A stretch of 7,992 bases of DNA from Bacteroidia bacterium (GTDB lineage Bacteria; Bacteroidota; Bacteroidia; Bacteroidales; BM520), in assembly GCA_009930445.1 (NCBI GenBank), contig RZYD01000098.1:1-7992 (forward strand). The letters run 5' to 3'. The position numbers were made by a program, and so were the translations under genes. How positions within the stretch are numbered: position 1 is the first letter of the stretch; each line of letters opens with the position of its first letter. Of the stretch, positions 1-6,935 are shown in pieces. Below the pieces are notes generated by a model. That model made no database searches and was not told the origin of the DNA. It was given only the letters and a program-made list of their open reading frames with translations.

Positions 1-2
1 GA

Positions 3-500
3 AAAATGGTGATTCGAAACTTGCCGTTTCTCCTTTCCGATACTGTTGGGTTTATCCGAAAACTGCCCCATGGATTAGTAGAAAGCTTCAAGTCGACCCT
101 CGACGAAGTGCGGGAGGCGGATCTCCTGATTCATGTGGTGGATATTTCTCACCCTGACCATGAAAACCATGTCGATGTGGTTAAAAATACACTTCATGAA
201 ATTGGAGCCTCTGAAATTCCGGTGATAATGGTTTTTAATAAAACCGATGCCTACACCTGGGTTAATCGGAGTTCCGATGACCTTAGCGGGTGGACCTCCG
301 AGCAGATTCCGCTTAGCGAACTAAAAAATAGCTGGATTGCAAAAGTTAATAGCCCTTCGGTCTTTATTTCTGCAAAAACAAAACATAACATCGATGCATT
401 TAAAGAACAATTGTATCAGCACGTAAATACCATTCACAGGGTTCGTTATCCTTTTAATCAATATTTGTACGACGACCCGGATATCGGGTCAATTGAATAA
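3..500 (+). CDS. hflX: HflX GTPase, C-terminal part (5' end cut by window edge)
   Basis: HflX is a cytoplasmic Obg/HflX-superfamily GTPase that binds the large ribosomal subunit and splits stalled or stress-inactivated ribosomes. Seen here: the reading frame is open to the left edge, and the first methionine (base 6) is internal, inside the strand just before the G3 motif. Counting from that methionine, residues 12-16 are DTVGF (G3) followed by the very characteristic IRKLPHGLVESFKSTLDE, residues 78-81 are NKTD (G4, guanine specificity), and residues 122-124 are SAK (G5). The N-terminal HflX domain and the P-loop (G1) lie outside the window, so about 165 residues of an expected ~400 are present. 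The tail after G5 is short, as usual for Bacteroidota members. The last codons contain a 6-bp inverted repeat (474-479 / 485-490). Family assignment is secure; only completeness cannot be judged. Confidence 0.95.
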   Translation, partial: KMVIRNLPFLLSDTVGFIRKLPHGLVESFKSTLDEVREADLLIHVVDISHPDHENHVDVVKNTLHEIGASEIPVIMVFNKTDAYTWVNRSSDDLSGWTSEQIPLSELKNSWIAKVNSPSVFISAKTKHNIDAFKEQLYQHVNTIHRVRYPFNQYLYDDPDIGSIE

Positions 501-552
501 TCCTGTGGGTTGGAACGACTATGTTGCTTTATCGGATTTTTGAGAATGGTGA

Positions 553-560
553 TAATTTTG
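553..560 (+). promoter_or_regulatory. Candidate -7 box (TAATTTTG) for lnt
   Basis: This is a perfect match to the Bacteroidota -7 consensus TAnnTTTG, in the 97-nt gap between hflX and lnt, ending 37 nt before the lnt ATG. I see no TTG at the usual ~19-21 nt upstream spacing, so the -33 element is missing or weak. It would give a short leader of about 30 nt. The consensus is established knowledge; use of this site is inference. Confidence 0.45.
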
Positions 561-597
561 AACAATATGGATCTATGGCAAATATAAAAATTATTGT

Positions 598-2223
598 ATG
601 AAAAAAATTTATCTCCTGTTGTTATCCTTGTTGTCGGGCGGATTAATTGCCGCAGCCTGGCCCATGAACGGATGGCCCGGATTGCTGTTTGTGGCTTTTC
701 TTCCGTTTTTATTTATTGAAGATTATATTTCATTGAACCACCACAAATATAGTATCTGGGCTCCGTTTTTTTTCGCGTTTCCCGGGTTACTGTTATGGAA
801 TATCCTGACTACTTACTGGATATGGAACAGTACCGCAGTTGGAGGAGTAGTTTCTATTTTACTGAATAGCCTGCTAATGGCTTTTGTTTTCCAAATGGTG
901 CATCTTATCCGTAGCAATGTTTTTCACCTAAAAGGCGGATACTGGATTTTTCCGGTAGCCTGGATGGCGTTTGAATACCTGCACCTTTCATGGGCACTTA
1001 ACTGGCCCTGGCTGAATCTTGGCAATGCCTTTTCTATGGTGCCCCAATGGATTCAGTGGTATGAATATACCGGAACATTTGGAGGATCACTTTGGATTTT
1101 TCTTGTAAATATTTTGTTTTTTTATGCGCTAAAAGGGTTTATCTATGGTCGTCGTACCCTGCGGGTAAATCCCGTTGCAATTTTGCTTAGTGCCGTTATG
1201 GTTATAGGGGTTCCCATTATATTTTCTTTTTACCGGTATTCCCATTATAAGGAAAAAGATAATCCTGTGGATGTGCTTGTAGTTCAGCCGAATAACGACC
1301 CTTATTCTGAACAATACGGGCTTCGTCCCAATGAAATACTCGATCGGGTATATGATTTGATTCGTGCTAATAGCGATACCGCGGTGGATTTTATTGTATT
1401 GCCGGAATCAGTGATTCAGGAGCGTAATGTGTTTGAAGACAGATTAATGGAAAGCAATAGTGTTTTGTCGGTAGTCGATTTTATGAAAAATTATCCGCAA
1501 ACAGCAATCTGTATTGGAGCTGCCACTTATAAATTATTTCGGCCAGAAGAACCATTATCTCCCAGTGCACGACAAATTCCCAATACGGATCAGTTTTATG
1601 ATGCCTATAATACAATTTATTATATCGATAATTATAGCTCTATTCAATTGTATCATAAATCAAAACTGACTCCCGGGGTGGAGGCCATGCCAGGGATTAA
1701 ATATTTACCCTTTATCGAAAATCTTGCATTGGATTTGGGTGGCACCGTGGGTAGTTTAGGTACTGATCCGGAACGCATTCCTTTTTTTAATATCCCGAAT
1801 GGATTAAAAGTGGCCCCCAGTATCTGTTATGAATCGATATTTGGTGAATTTATGTCAGGATTTGTGAAAAACGGGGCTGAGGTTATTTTTGTGATGACCA
1901 ATGACGGTTGGTGGAAAAATACTCCGGGCCATCGGCAACACATGTCCTATTCTGTTTTGCGTGCTATTGAAACCCGAAGGAGCGTGGCTCGTTCGGCTAA
2001 TACCGGGATATCCTGCTTCATCAATCAGCGCGGTGATATTGAGCAAGCCACTCCTTATTGGGCTCGTACAGCCATTCGTCAAACGATAAATGCCAATGAT
2101 ACACTTACTTTTTATGTAAAGCATGGTGATTTTATCGCCCGGATATCTGTTGTTACCTTGATGGCTATGCTGTTGATAAGTATTGTCCGTGGCATTATCA
2201 GCCGTTCGAAGCCTATAGGTTAA
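598..2223 (+). CDS. lnt: Apolipoprotein N-acyltransferase Lnt
   Basis: Lnt is an inner-membrane enzyme that moves an acyl chain from a phospholipid to the free amino group of the lipid-modified cysteine of apolipoproteins, the last step of lipoprotein maturation. Seen: 541 residues, close to the family length. An N-terminal set of hydrophobic segments covers roughly residues 4-212, a periplasmic nitrilase-type (CN_hydrolase) domain roughly 222-505, and a final membrane helix about 514-534 ends in a basic tail. The triad is intact: E270 in VLPES, K354 in YHKSKL, and C410 in SICYES; E362 matches the accessory glutamate in the loop after the lysine. NDGWW (435-439) and ARSANTG (464-470) are further family motifs. 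The chosen ATG opens directly with a lysine pair and a hydrophobic stretch. No clear Shine-Dalgarno is visible. Its stop lies 4 nt from the stop of the convergent small gene. Confidence 0.96.
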   Translation: MKKIYLLLLSLLSGGLIAAAWPMNGWPGLLFVAFLPFLFIEDYISLNHHKYSIWAPFFFAFPGLLLWNILTTYWIWNSTAVGGVVSILLNSLLMAFVFQMVHLIRSNVFHLKGGYWIFPVAWMAFEYLHLSWALNWPWLNLGNAFSMVPQWIQWYEYTGTFGGSLWIFLVNILFFYALKGFIYGRRTLRVNPVAILLSAVMVIGVPIIFSFYRYSHYKEKDNPVDVLVVQPNNDPYSEQYGLRPNEILDRVYDLIRANSDTAVDFIVLPESVIQERNVFEDRLMESNSVLSVVDFMKNYPQTAICIGAATYKLFRPEEPLSPSARQIPNTDQFYDAYNTIYYIDNYSSIQLYHKSKLTPGVEAMPGIKYLPFIENLALDLGGTVGSLGTDPERIPFFNIPNGLKVAPSICYESIFGEFMSGFVKNGAEVIFVMTNDGWWKNTPGHRQHMSYSVLRAIETRRSVARSANTGISCFINQRGDIEQATPYWARTAIRQTINANDTLTFYVKHGDFIARISVVTLMAMLLISIVRGIISRSKPIG

Positions 2224-2227
2224 TGGG

Positions 2228-2455
2228 TTATTTTGTTTTTCTCTTTTTTGCCTGTAGCGTTTTTCCAACAATGTAGGTGGTGATCATTCCAAGCATTATA
2301 AGCGTGCCGTTTCCGACCGGAGCACTATGCCCAATGGGCTCGCCTCCCACCTGGCTTCCATCGCCATTTGTTGACGGGTCAGGCTGTGCCTGAAGGTATA
2401 CCGAAAAGCATAAGCATAAAATGGGAATAAGTACTATGCGGTGATTACGTTTCAT
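2228..2455 (-). CDS. Small exported protein with glycine-rich C-terminal sorting-like membrane anchor
   Basis: Function unknown. Seen: 75 residues in three parts. Residues 1-23 form a signal peptide (MKRNHR basic start, hydrophobic core, cleavage likely after LQA). Residues 24-50 are rich in Gly, Pro, Asp, Ser and Asn and end in the short motif APVGNG. Residues 51-65 are a hydrophobic segment followed by a strongly basic end (KTLQAKKRKTK). From memory, many Bacteroidota genomes encode short proteins of exactly this plan, with a D-P/G-G/P-I-G-G-G-A-P-I-G-x-G pattern before a terminal helix; the layout resembles the PID-CTERM-type sorting signal named for this phylum, but it has VG where that tag has ID. 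It starts 12 nt after the stop of the T9SS surface protein gene on the same strand, so the two are probably one transcript. No lipobox is evident: the Cys residues lie inside the hydrophobic core. Confidence 0.8.
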   Translation of the reverse strand: MKRNHRIVLIPILCLCFSVYLQAQPDPSTNGDGSQVGGEPIGHSAPVGNGTLIMLGMITTYIVGKTLQAKKRKTK

Positions 2456-2467
2456 GGTAGGTAAGGG

Positions 2468-5239
2468 TTAGTGAATAATTATTTTTTGGATTTCAGTAGA
2501 AACATTTCTCCAGGTTATTATATATATTCCAGGGGTTAGGTTTTGGGTTACTGTGGTTTTATCTGTTGTGATTTTCCAGGTTCCAATGCATCGCCCCTCG
2601 ATGGTATGGATGCATAAATAATCCCCATTGTTGCCTGTAATTGAAAGAGTTCTGTCCTGGATTTTTGTGTTAAAATACGAACGATCCAAAACTGGGATTC
2701 CGGTTTCAGAATGCATTAATGCAAAGCGAAAGGGATCGTCGTCTGGATGCCCATGGAAAATGATTTCCCTGATTTCTTCGGTGTTATAGGTTGTATTGGT
2801 AATGAAATCAATAAGGTACAAGGTGTGAGTGGATATAAAATCCTCCCCTTTGAGTTGTAGCAGATAATCTCCTTCTTCCGGCAGGCGTAACCCAATGGAA
2901 TACTCAGCCTCCGGATCGAAGGGTGTATAGTTAATCGCATAGTTGATTGCATTTTGTTGGAAATATATTTCAGGATGGAAATTCTGTCCTGATAATTTGA
3001 GTGCATCAAACTGAGGGTCATAAAAATTCGTGGCTTCATCATAAAACGCCAGATAGCAATTATCTTCCAGATTGTTATAATGTAAAGCGACTTCGAGAGT
3101 GAAAGGAGTATCTTCGTGTTTTTTTAAAAGGCTTGCATGGGTTGCGATTTGCGCTGTTTTGTTTATAATGATCTGATTATCCGTGGCAATGGCCTGTACG
3201 AAAAATCCCTGAGCAACAGGAAGAATCCCCCCGGTTAAGCTGCCAACCGAACCATTCCACTCGAGGTAATCTCCGTTGTACCATACGTAAACGGTTTGTG
3301 CAATATTGTTTCTCTGGACTAAATCCCAGTCAATTGGTGCAAGGAACGGATTTCCGAGCAGGTGAAATCCGGAGTAGGCAGTAAGGTTTCCGGAGATACT
3401 TAACCCGGAAAAAGTGATATTGCCATTTATGGTACTATCAGAAAAAACGGCCAAATCGTTGCCTGAAGGCAGAAATACAGAATAACCTCTTCCCGGGGTA
3501 AGCCTATCCTCTCCGTTTATGTTGATCCAGAGTTGTTGGGTTTCATCATAGTAACGTACAAAGGCATCAGCCGGAAAAACGGAAATCGCTTTTGCTTCTG
3601 CAACGGGAGAGCTAATAAAATGGTACACCGCATTTTCCGGGTCATCGGAATAGATGCCGCCAGTTAGGATCTTTTCAACCTGAATGTTGTTGAATGACAA
3701 TTGGTTTGCCGAATCTAAAAGATAGGCTCCATCTTTTAGTACAATCCTATTAGTGAACGCTTTTTGCGTGAGCACCGGATAAAAGGGTTTTCCTGCTTCC
3801 ATAAGGATATTGGTTCCCGGTCCCGGAAGGCCTGTACTCCAGTTATCATTGTCATACCACATGCTGCTACTGTCGCCCATCCATTCGGTTGTGAGCGGAG
3901 GGTTTAAAAATTGCCCCGGATTTAAACTGCCCAAAGAGGCCGGCTGTGGCTCCTGCCAAAAAAAGTGTTCCTGTGATGTGCCACATCCCTGTAATTGAAG
4001 CGAATAACCTACCGGAGTGGAGCTGGTTTCCTTTTGCCCGACCTCTTCGCTTAGGATTCCTGCCGCCGGACCGCTTGTTCCAACAAAATCGCCTTCATAA
4101 CTTATAAAATTCAGTAGTCTTCCCCCACAGTCAATTGCAATTCCATCGGGTGAGCCGTTTTGAAGGGAAGGGAAAGGAATCGAATAGAAATAATAATCAA
4201 AGGTTGTGTCGCCAGGAAATCCTAAATCCACTGTAGTTGAGTTATATACGGCCCCATTACTGCCATTGTATAAGGAAATGGTGAAGTCGGAAAGCGTATA
4301 ATCCGGAGCATTTTTAATGATTATTTCTACGGTCTCGTTGGTGTCTTTTGAATTGTCATCATAGTGGAATTCGTTTATCCAGGCCTTGGGTTGCTCCAGA
4401 ACAGTGATGCCGGGTATATTGATTATTGTATCCGTTGTTCCTGCCTGATCTTCAACATAAAGCACTACGGGATAAACTCCGGGGAGAGTGTATTTGTAAC
4501 CGGGGTTTTTTACGGTATCATCGATAATTCCGTCGAACTGAAAATCCCATGCATATATATAAGGGGGCTCTCCGCCCGAGGTATTGTCAATGAACCAGGC
4601 TGTATCACCATGAAAAACGGGATTTGAATCGATCAGGAAATCAGCATTGAGTGGAATGGATCCTGCCGGGAACCCGGAAATTATTAGGTTGTCAAAGCCA
4701 GCCTGATCTGTTCCTCCGTTTTGTTTTGCATGTAGGGTTACTCCAATCCGGGATACTGAATCCGGAAGGTTTAAACTGTAGGTCTCCCATCCCTCGGTGG
4801 ATGCACCACCGGATGCTCCTGTAAAAATGGGTATTTCCAGCGGGTAGAATTGATTAATCAGTAATGTTAGCGTTATTTTGTCGCCTGTATCAAAAGAAAT
4901 CACGTTATAGTGGAATGAAAATTGGTTATTCGTATATCCCTCCAATGAAAGGGAATTAAAACTGAGTTCATGGAAAAAGCTGCCTCCCCCATTGGTATTA
5001 TCCAAATCCTGAATACCCCAGAAAAGAGGTTCTGAGGCCGGTAAGATAGCACCAAGTACAGCTACAGTATCCCAAACATCATCAGAAACGTTATAGGGTT
5101 CCGGATTGGCTACATATTGCCAATTATTAAATATTTCCTGACAAAAGCCTTGGAATGCCAGCGTATCCTGCGCGTAAGCGTTGATGGTATACCCAGTCAC
5201 CAGGCATAGCATAATGTACTTTTTTTTTCTCCACATCAT
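2468..5239 (-). CDS. Large multidomain surface protein exported by the type IX secretion system (PKD, lamin-tail-like, CTD)
   Basis: Probably a cell-surface or secreted protein. Start chosen at one of two adjacent ATGs (5237-5239; next 5234-5236) because MMWRKKKY plus a hydrophobic stretch to AYA|Q makes a signal peptide (residues 1-23). The frame is open back to 5440, but that extension is not signal-like and would overlap the divergent gene. Domains in the 923-aa protein: a jelly-roll-like region about 24-190; a PKD domain about 197-282 with YAWDFQFDG and the typical Y-x-x-x-G-x-Y-x-V pattern; a lamin-tail-like domain about 284-445 starting INEFHYDDN and ending near GYSLQLQG, as in the N-terminal part of ExeM/NucH-type nucleases; then a beta-rich stretch with W-x(5)-NW and GFHLLGNPF motifs common in Bacteroidota surface proteins; and finally a T9SS type A sorting domain about 858-923 (NLTPGIYIITW, ending QKIIIH). 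No catalytic domain is recognisable. A small exported protein follows after 12 nt. Confidence 0.9.
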   Translation of the reverse strand: MMWRKKKYIMLCLVTGYTINAYAQDTLAFQGFCQEIFNNWQYVANPEPYNVSDDVWDTVAVLGAILPASEPLFWGIQDLDNTNGGGSFFHELSFNSLSLEGYTNNQFSFHYNVISFDTGDKITLTLLINQFYPLEIPIFTGASGGASTEGWETYSLNLPDSVSRIGVTLHAKQNGGTDQAGFDNLIISGFPAGSIPLNADFLIDSNPVFHGDTAWFIDNTSGGEPPYIYAWDFQFDGIIDDTVKNPGYKYTLPGVYPVVLYVEDQAGTTDTIINIPGITVLEQPKAWINEFHYDDNSKDTNETVEIIIKNAPDYTLSDFTISLYNGSNGAVYNSTTVDLGFPGDTTFDYYFYSIPFPSLQNGSPDGIAIDCGGRLLNFISYEGDFVGTSGPAAGILSEEVGQKETSSTPVGYSLQLQGCGTSQEHFFWQEPQPASLGSLNPGQFLNPPLTTEWMGDSSSMWYDNDNWSTGLPGPGTNILMEAGKPFYPVLTQKAFTNRIVLKDGAYLLDSANQLSFNNIQVEKILTGGIYSDDPENAVYHFISSPVAEAKAISVFPADAFVRYYDETQQLWININGEDRLTPGRGYSVFLPSGNDLAVFSDSTINGNITFSGLSISGNLTAYSGFHLLGNPFLAPIDWDLVQRNNIAQTVYVWYNGDYLEWNGSVGSLTGGILPVAQGFFVQAIATDNQIIINKTAQIATHASLLKKHEDTPFTLEVALHYNNLEDNCYLAFYDEATNFYDPQFDALKLSGQNFHPEIYFQQNAINYAINYTPFDPEAEYSIGLRLPEEGDYLLQLKGEDFISTHTLYLIDFITNTTYNTEEIREIIFHGHPDDDPFRFALMHSETGIPVLDRSYFNTKIQDRTLSITGNNGDYLCIHTIEGRCIGTWKITTDKTTVTQNLTPGIYIITWRNVSTEIQKIIIH

Positions 5240-5289
5240 ATTCTGTTTTTTACAAGTACGTAGTTTGTTCTGTGTTAACCTTTCTGTAG

Positions 5290-5319
5290 TTAATGCAAAA
5301 TGTCGGGAAAAAGAACCCA
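5290..5319. repeat. Copy A of a 30-nt intergenic motif (second copy at 7849-7878)
   Basis: The 30 bases here match those at 7849-7878 at 25 positions without gaps; the first 11 (TTAATGCAAAA) are identical, as are an A5 block and the final AACCCA apart from one base before it. Both copies lie in intergenic DNA upstream of a minus-strand gene (T9SS protein here, transposase homologue there) and have the same orientation. Read on the minus strand, the conserved end is TTTTGCATTAA, partly like the Bacteroidota -7 region but lacking the TA of TAnnTTTG. Role unknown; it could be a promoter or operator element, or chance in AT-rich DNA. Confidence 0.35.
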
Positions 5320-5328
5320 TGATATGGG
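5316..5328. promoter_or_regulatory. Small inverted repeat between divergent genes, possible operator
   Basis: CCCAT and ATGGG form 5-bp arms around GAT. The site lies between the divergently transcribed T9SS gene and the 209-aa membrane protein gene, 8 nt upstream of the latter's -7 box, a typical place for a dimeric repressor or activator. The arms are short, so chance is possible. No regulator is encoded next to it. Confidence 0.25.
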
Positions 5329-5336
5329 AAAAAATG

Positions 5337-5344
5337 TAAATTTG
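5337..5344 (+). promoter_or_regulatory. Candidate -7 box (TAAATTTG) for the 209-aa membrane protein gene
   Basis: This is a perfect TAnnTTTG match ending 17 nt before the ATG at 5362, so the transcript leader would be only about 10 nt. No TTG is present at the normal -33 distance. It supports 5362 as the start and, together with the downstream gene, argues against extending the minus-strand T9SS gene across this region. Confidence 0.5.
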
Positions 5345-5361
5345 TTTTTTTAATGTAGGTA

Positions 5362-5991
5362 ATGAACCCAGAGCATTATCAGAAAACGGTGAAGCGATAT
5401 AGTGATGAGCAACTCCTTGATGTAGTTGAACACGCTTCATTGTATCATAAGGATGCTATACTTGCTGCGCTGTGGGAAATTGAAGCCAGAGGGATGAAAG
5501 TAGAGGATATTGACAGTCTGAAATCCAGTCTGGAATCAGAATTCCGCATGGCACTGGAAGCCGAGCATCTTGAAGAAAAAGAGAATGCAATTGACCCGGA
5601 TACCCCGTTTCCTGAATTGTATAGCCCAGTTGCCATTTTTTGGATGACGTTGCTGTTTAATACACTTTTTGGCGGATTGATGTTGGTTTATAATACGCAA
5701 AAAGTTAACCGGCAAGGGAGGTTGCCAATCATTCTATTTACCATTTTTTATACGGTTGCCGGATTAACCCTTGTTTCCATTATTCCAATTGGTATGTTGT
5801 TCCCTGTTTTTTATAACCTTACCGGGGCATTGGTACTGCGTGAAGTTATGTGGAAACGGCATATTCCTTCTGACCAGAAATATAGAGTTAAATCCACCAT
5901 TACACCGTTTCTTATTGGAATCGTATATTCGTTACTTATGCTGATTTTGATGCATTATCTGGGCCTTTCGATTCCCTATACGGAAAATTAA
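5362..5991 (+). CDS. Hypothetical membrane protein, soluble helical N-terminus and about four membrane segments
   Basis: I do not recognise a named family. Seen: 209 residues. Residues 1-75 are hydrophilic, charged and probably helical, beginning with a YSDEQLLDVVEHASLYHKDA-type stretch and containing ALWEIEARG (36-44). The general plan 'Y-s-d-e-x-L-...-A-x-x-E-L/I-x-x-R-G' is one I associate with short Bacteroidota proteins of unknown function. Hydrophobic segments follow at about 89-110, 121-141, 142-160 and 181-203, with basic connecting loops (KVNRQGR; KRHIPSDQK). No signal peptide and no catalytic motif is evident. The gene is transcribed alone, divergent from the T9SS gene and convergent with the pseudouridine synthase gene, whose stop codon overlaps its own. 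The N-terminus could be a small cytosolic interaction module, but that is inference. Confidence 0.85.
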   Translation: MNPEHYQKTVKRYSDEQLLDVVEHASLYHKDAILAALWEIEARGMKVEDIDSLKSSLESEFRMALEAEHLEEKENAIDPDTPFPELYSPVAIFWMTLLFNTLFGGLMLVYNTQKVNRQGRLPIILFTIFYTVAGLTLVSIIPIGMLFPVFYNLTGALVLREVMWKRHIPSDQKYRVKSTITPFLIGIVYSLLMLILMHYLGLSIPYTEN

Positions 5992-6836
5992 AGCATTTTC
6001 AGAAATTTTATCTCCTGGTCGGTTAGATGTCTGAACTTTCCTCTTGGAATCTCTTTTTTTGTTAGCCCGGCAAACATCGTGCGGTCAAGTTTAACGACTT
6101 CATACCCCAGATGTTCAAAGATGCGCCTGACGATATGATTTTTGCCGCTATGAATCTCGATGCCGATTGTGTTTTTTTTGTCAGGATTAACGAAAGCAAT
6201 TTTATCAGCTGCAATTTGGCCATCTTCAAGTGTAATCCCTTCACTAATAGCCAGAAAATCATTTTTTGTAAGTGGTTTGTTGAGTTCTACCTGATAAATT
6301 TTTCTCACCTTATGTTTAGGATGGGTTAACTTTTTTGCCAAATCTCCATCGTTAGTAAACAATAATAATCCTGTAGTATTGCGGTCGAGTCGACCAACCG
6401 GAACAATTCTTTCCTTGCAAGCCTGTTCTACCAGCTGCATCACCGTTTTCCGTTCTCTGGGGTCTTTTACCGTAGTGATAAATCCTTTGGGTTTGTTGAG
6501 CAAAACATACTTTAATTTTTCACGGCGTAAGTTTTCTCCACTCATGGTAACGACATCTGAAAGCCCAACCTTTGTTCCAAGGGCCGTAATTACTTTTCCA
6601 TTGATTGAAATTACTCCGGCTTGGATAAGCGTGTCGGCTTCTCTTCTGGAACAGATTCCGCTGTCTGCAATGTATTTATTAAGTCGAACAAGCCCCTCTT
6701 CTGTGTTTTTCCTTTTTCCTGGCTTATATTCTGAAGGCTTATTGTCAGTGTATTTTTCCTTTTTAGGAGGTGGCTTCATGCCTTCTTTTTTCGGGTTATC
6801 TCGATTGGTATTAGGAGTAAACTGTTCTTTTGCCAT
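5988..6836 (-). CDS. rluB: RluB/RsuA-family rRNA pseudouridine synthase
   Basis: Isomerises a uridine in ribosomal RNA to pseudouridine; RluB of E. coli acts on 23S rRNA, but which site this homologue modifies cannot be read from sequence. Start set at the ATG at 6834-6836 (MAKEQF), because the open frame upstream to 6884 runs through a promoter-like box. In the 282-aa product, residues 1-47 are a Lys/Pro/Asn-rich, probably disordered extension, common in Bacteroidota members. An S4 RNA-binding domain covers about 49-95 (VRLNKYIADSGICSRREAD). The catalytic domain follows, with LLNKPKG at 112-118, GRLDRNTTGLLLFTND at 148-163 (catalytic Asp at 151), RKIYQVEL at 178-185 and a GKNHIVRRIFEHLG motif at 231-244. 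All key motifs are present. Transcribed from its own promoter, downstream of yraN on the same strand. Confidence 0.93.
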   Translation of the reverse strand: MAKEQFTPNTNRDNPKKEGMKPPPKKEKYTDNKPSEYKPGKRKNTEEGLVRLNKYIADSGICSRREADTLIQAGVISINGKVITALGTKVGLSDVVTMSGENLRREKLKYVLLNKPKGFITTVKDPRERKTVMQLVEQACKERIVPVGRLDRNTTGLLLFTNDGDLAKKLTHPKHKVRKIYQVELNKPLTKNDFLAISEGITLEDGQIAADKIAFVNPDKKNTIGIEIHSGKNHIVRRIFEHLGYEVVKLDRTMFAGLTKKEIPRGKFRHLTDQEIKFLKML

Positions 6837-6858
6837 TAGTATGTGCTTAAAATTCAGG

Positions 6859-6866
6859 CAAAAGTA
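6859..6866 (-). promoter_or_regulatory. Candidate -7 box (TACTTTTG on minus strand) for rluB
   Basis: This is a perfect TAnnTTTG match read on the minus strand, 22 nt upstream of the rluB ATG at 6836. A minus-strand TTG lies 15 nt further upstream, closer than the usual 19-21 nt. Its position inside the 16-codon upstream extension of the rluB frame is the main reason for choosing the shorter start. Confidence 0.5.
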
Positions 6867-6935
6867 CAAAACAAAATGATACAACTCATGAAAAGGGGAG
6901 GATATTAAAAGCGAAGAGAAGAATGCTGTAGAATG

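Noticed and set aside
2205..2250. A bidirectional terminator between lnt and the convergent small gene
   Set aside because: There is a T-rich stretch and the self-complementary CCTATAGG, but no stem of useful length with a loop next to the T-run.
1855..2271. A 138-codon open frame on the minus strand across the 3' part of lnt
   Set aside because: It lies wholly antisense to the conserved C-terminal half of lnt, its composition is that of a reverse-frame artefact, and it has no recognisable domain or signal.
2267..2455. Lipoprotein signal in the small exported protein (two Cys in the hydrophobic core)
   Set aside because: The residues before each Cys do not fit the lipobox: no small residue at -1. 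A normal cleavage site after LQA fits better.
5240..5440. N-terminal extension of the T9SS protein by 67 codons
   Set aside because: It would hide the signal peptide in the interior, overlap the start of the divergent gene and run through that gene's promoter box.
5980..6000. Special significance of the convergent overlap of two stop codons
   Set aside because: TTAA is palindromic, so convergent TAA stops readily share these four bases; close convergent ends are common in compact bacterial genomes.
6379..6879. A 166-codon plus-strand open frame opposite rluB
   Set aside because: It is antisense to conserved S4 and catalytic motifs of rluB and shows no protein features of its own.
6837..6884. 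N-terminal extension of the pseudouridine synthase by 16 codons
   Set aside because: The TACTTTTG promoter box lies inside it and the shorter MAKEQF start fits the family's lysine-rich N-terminus.
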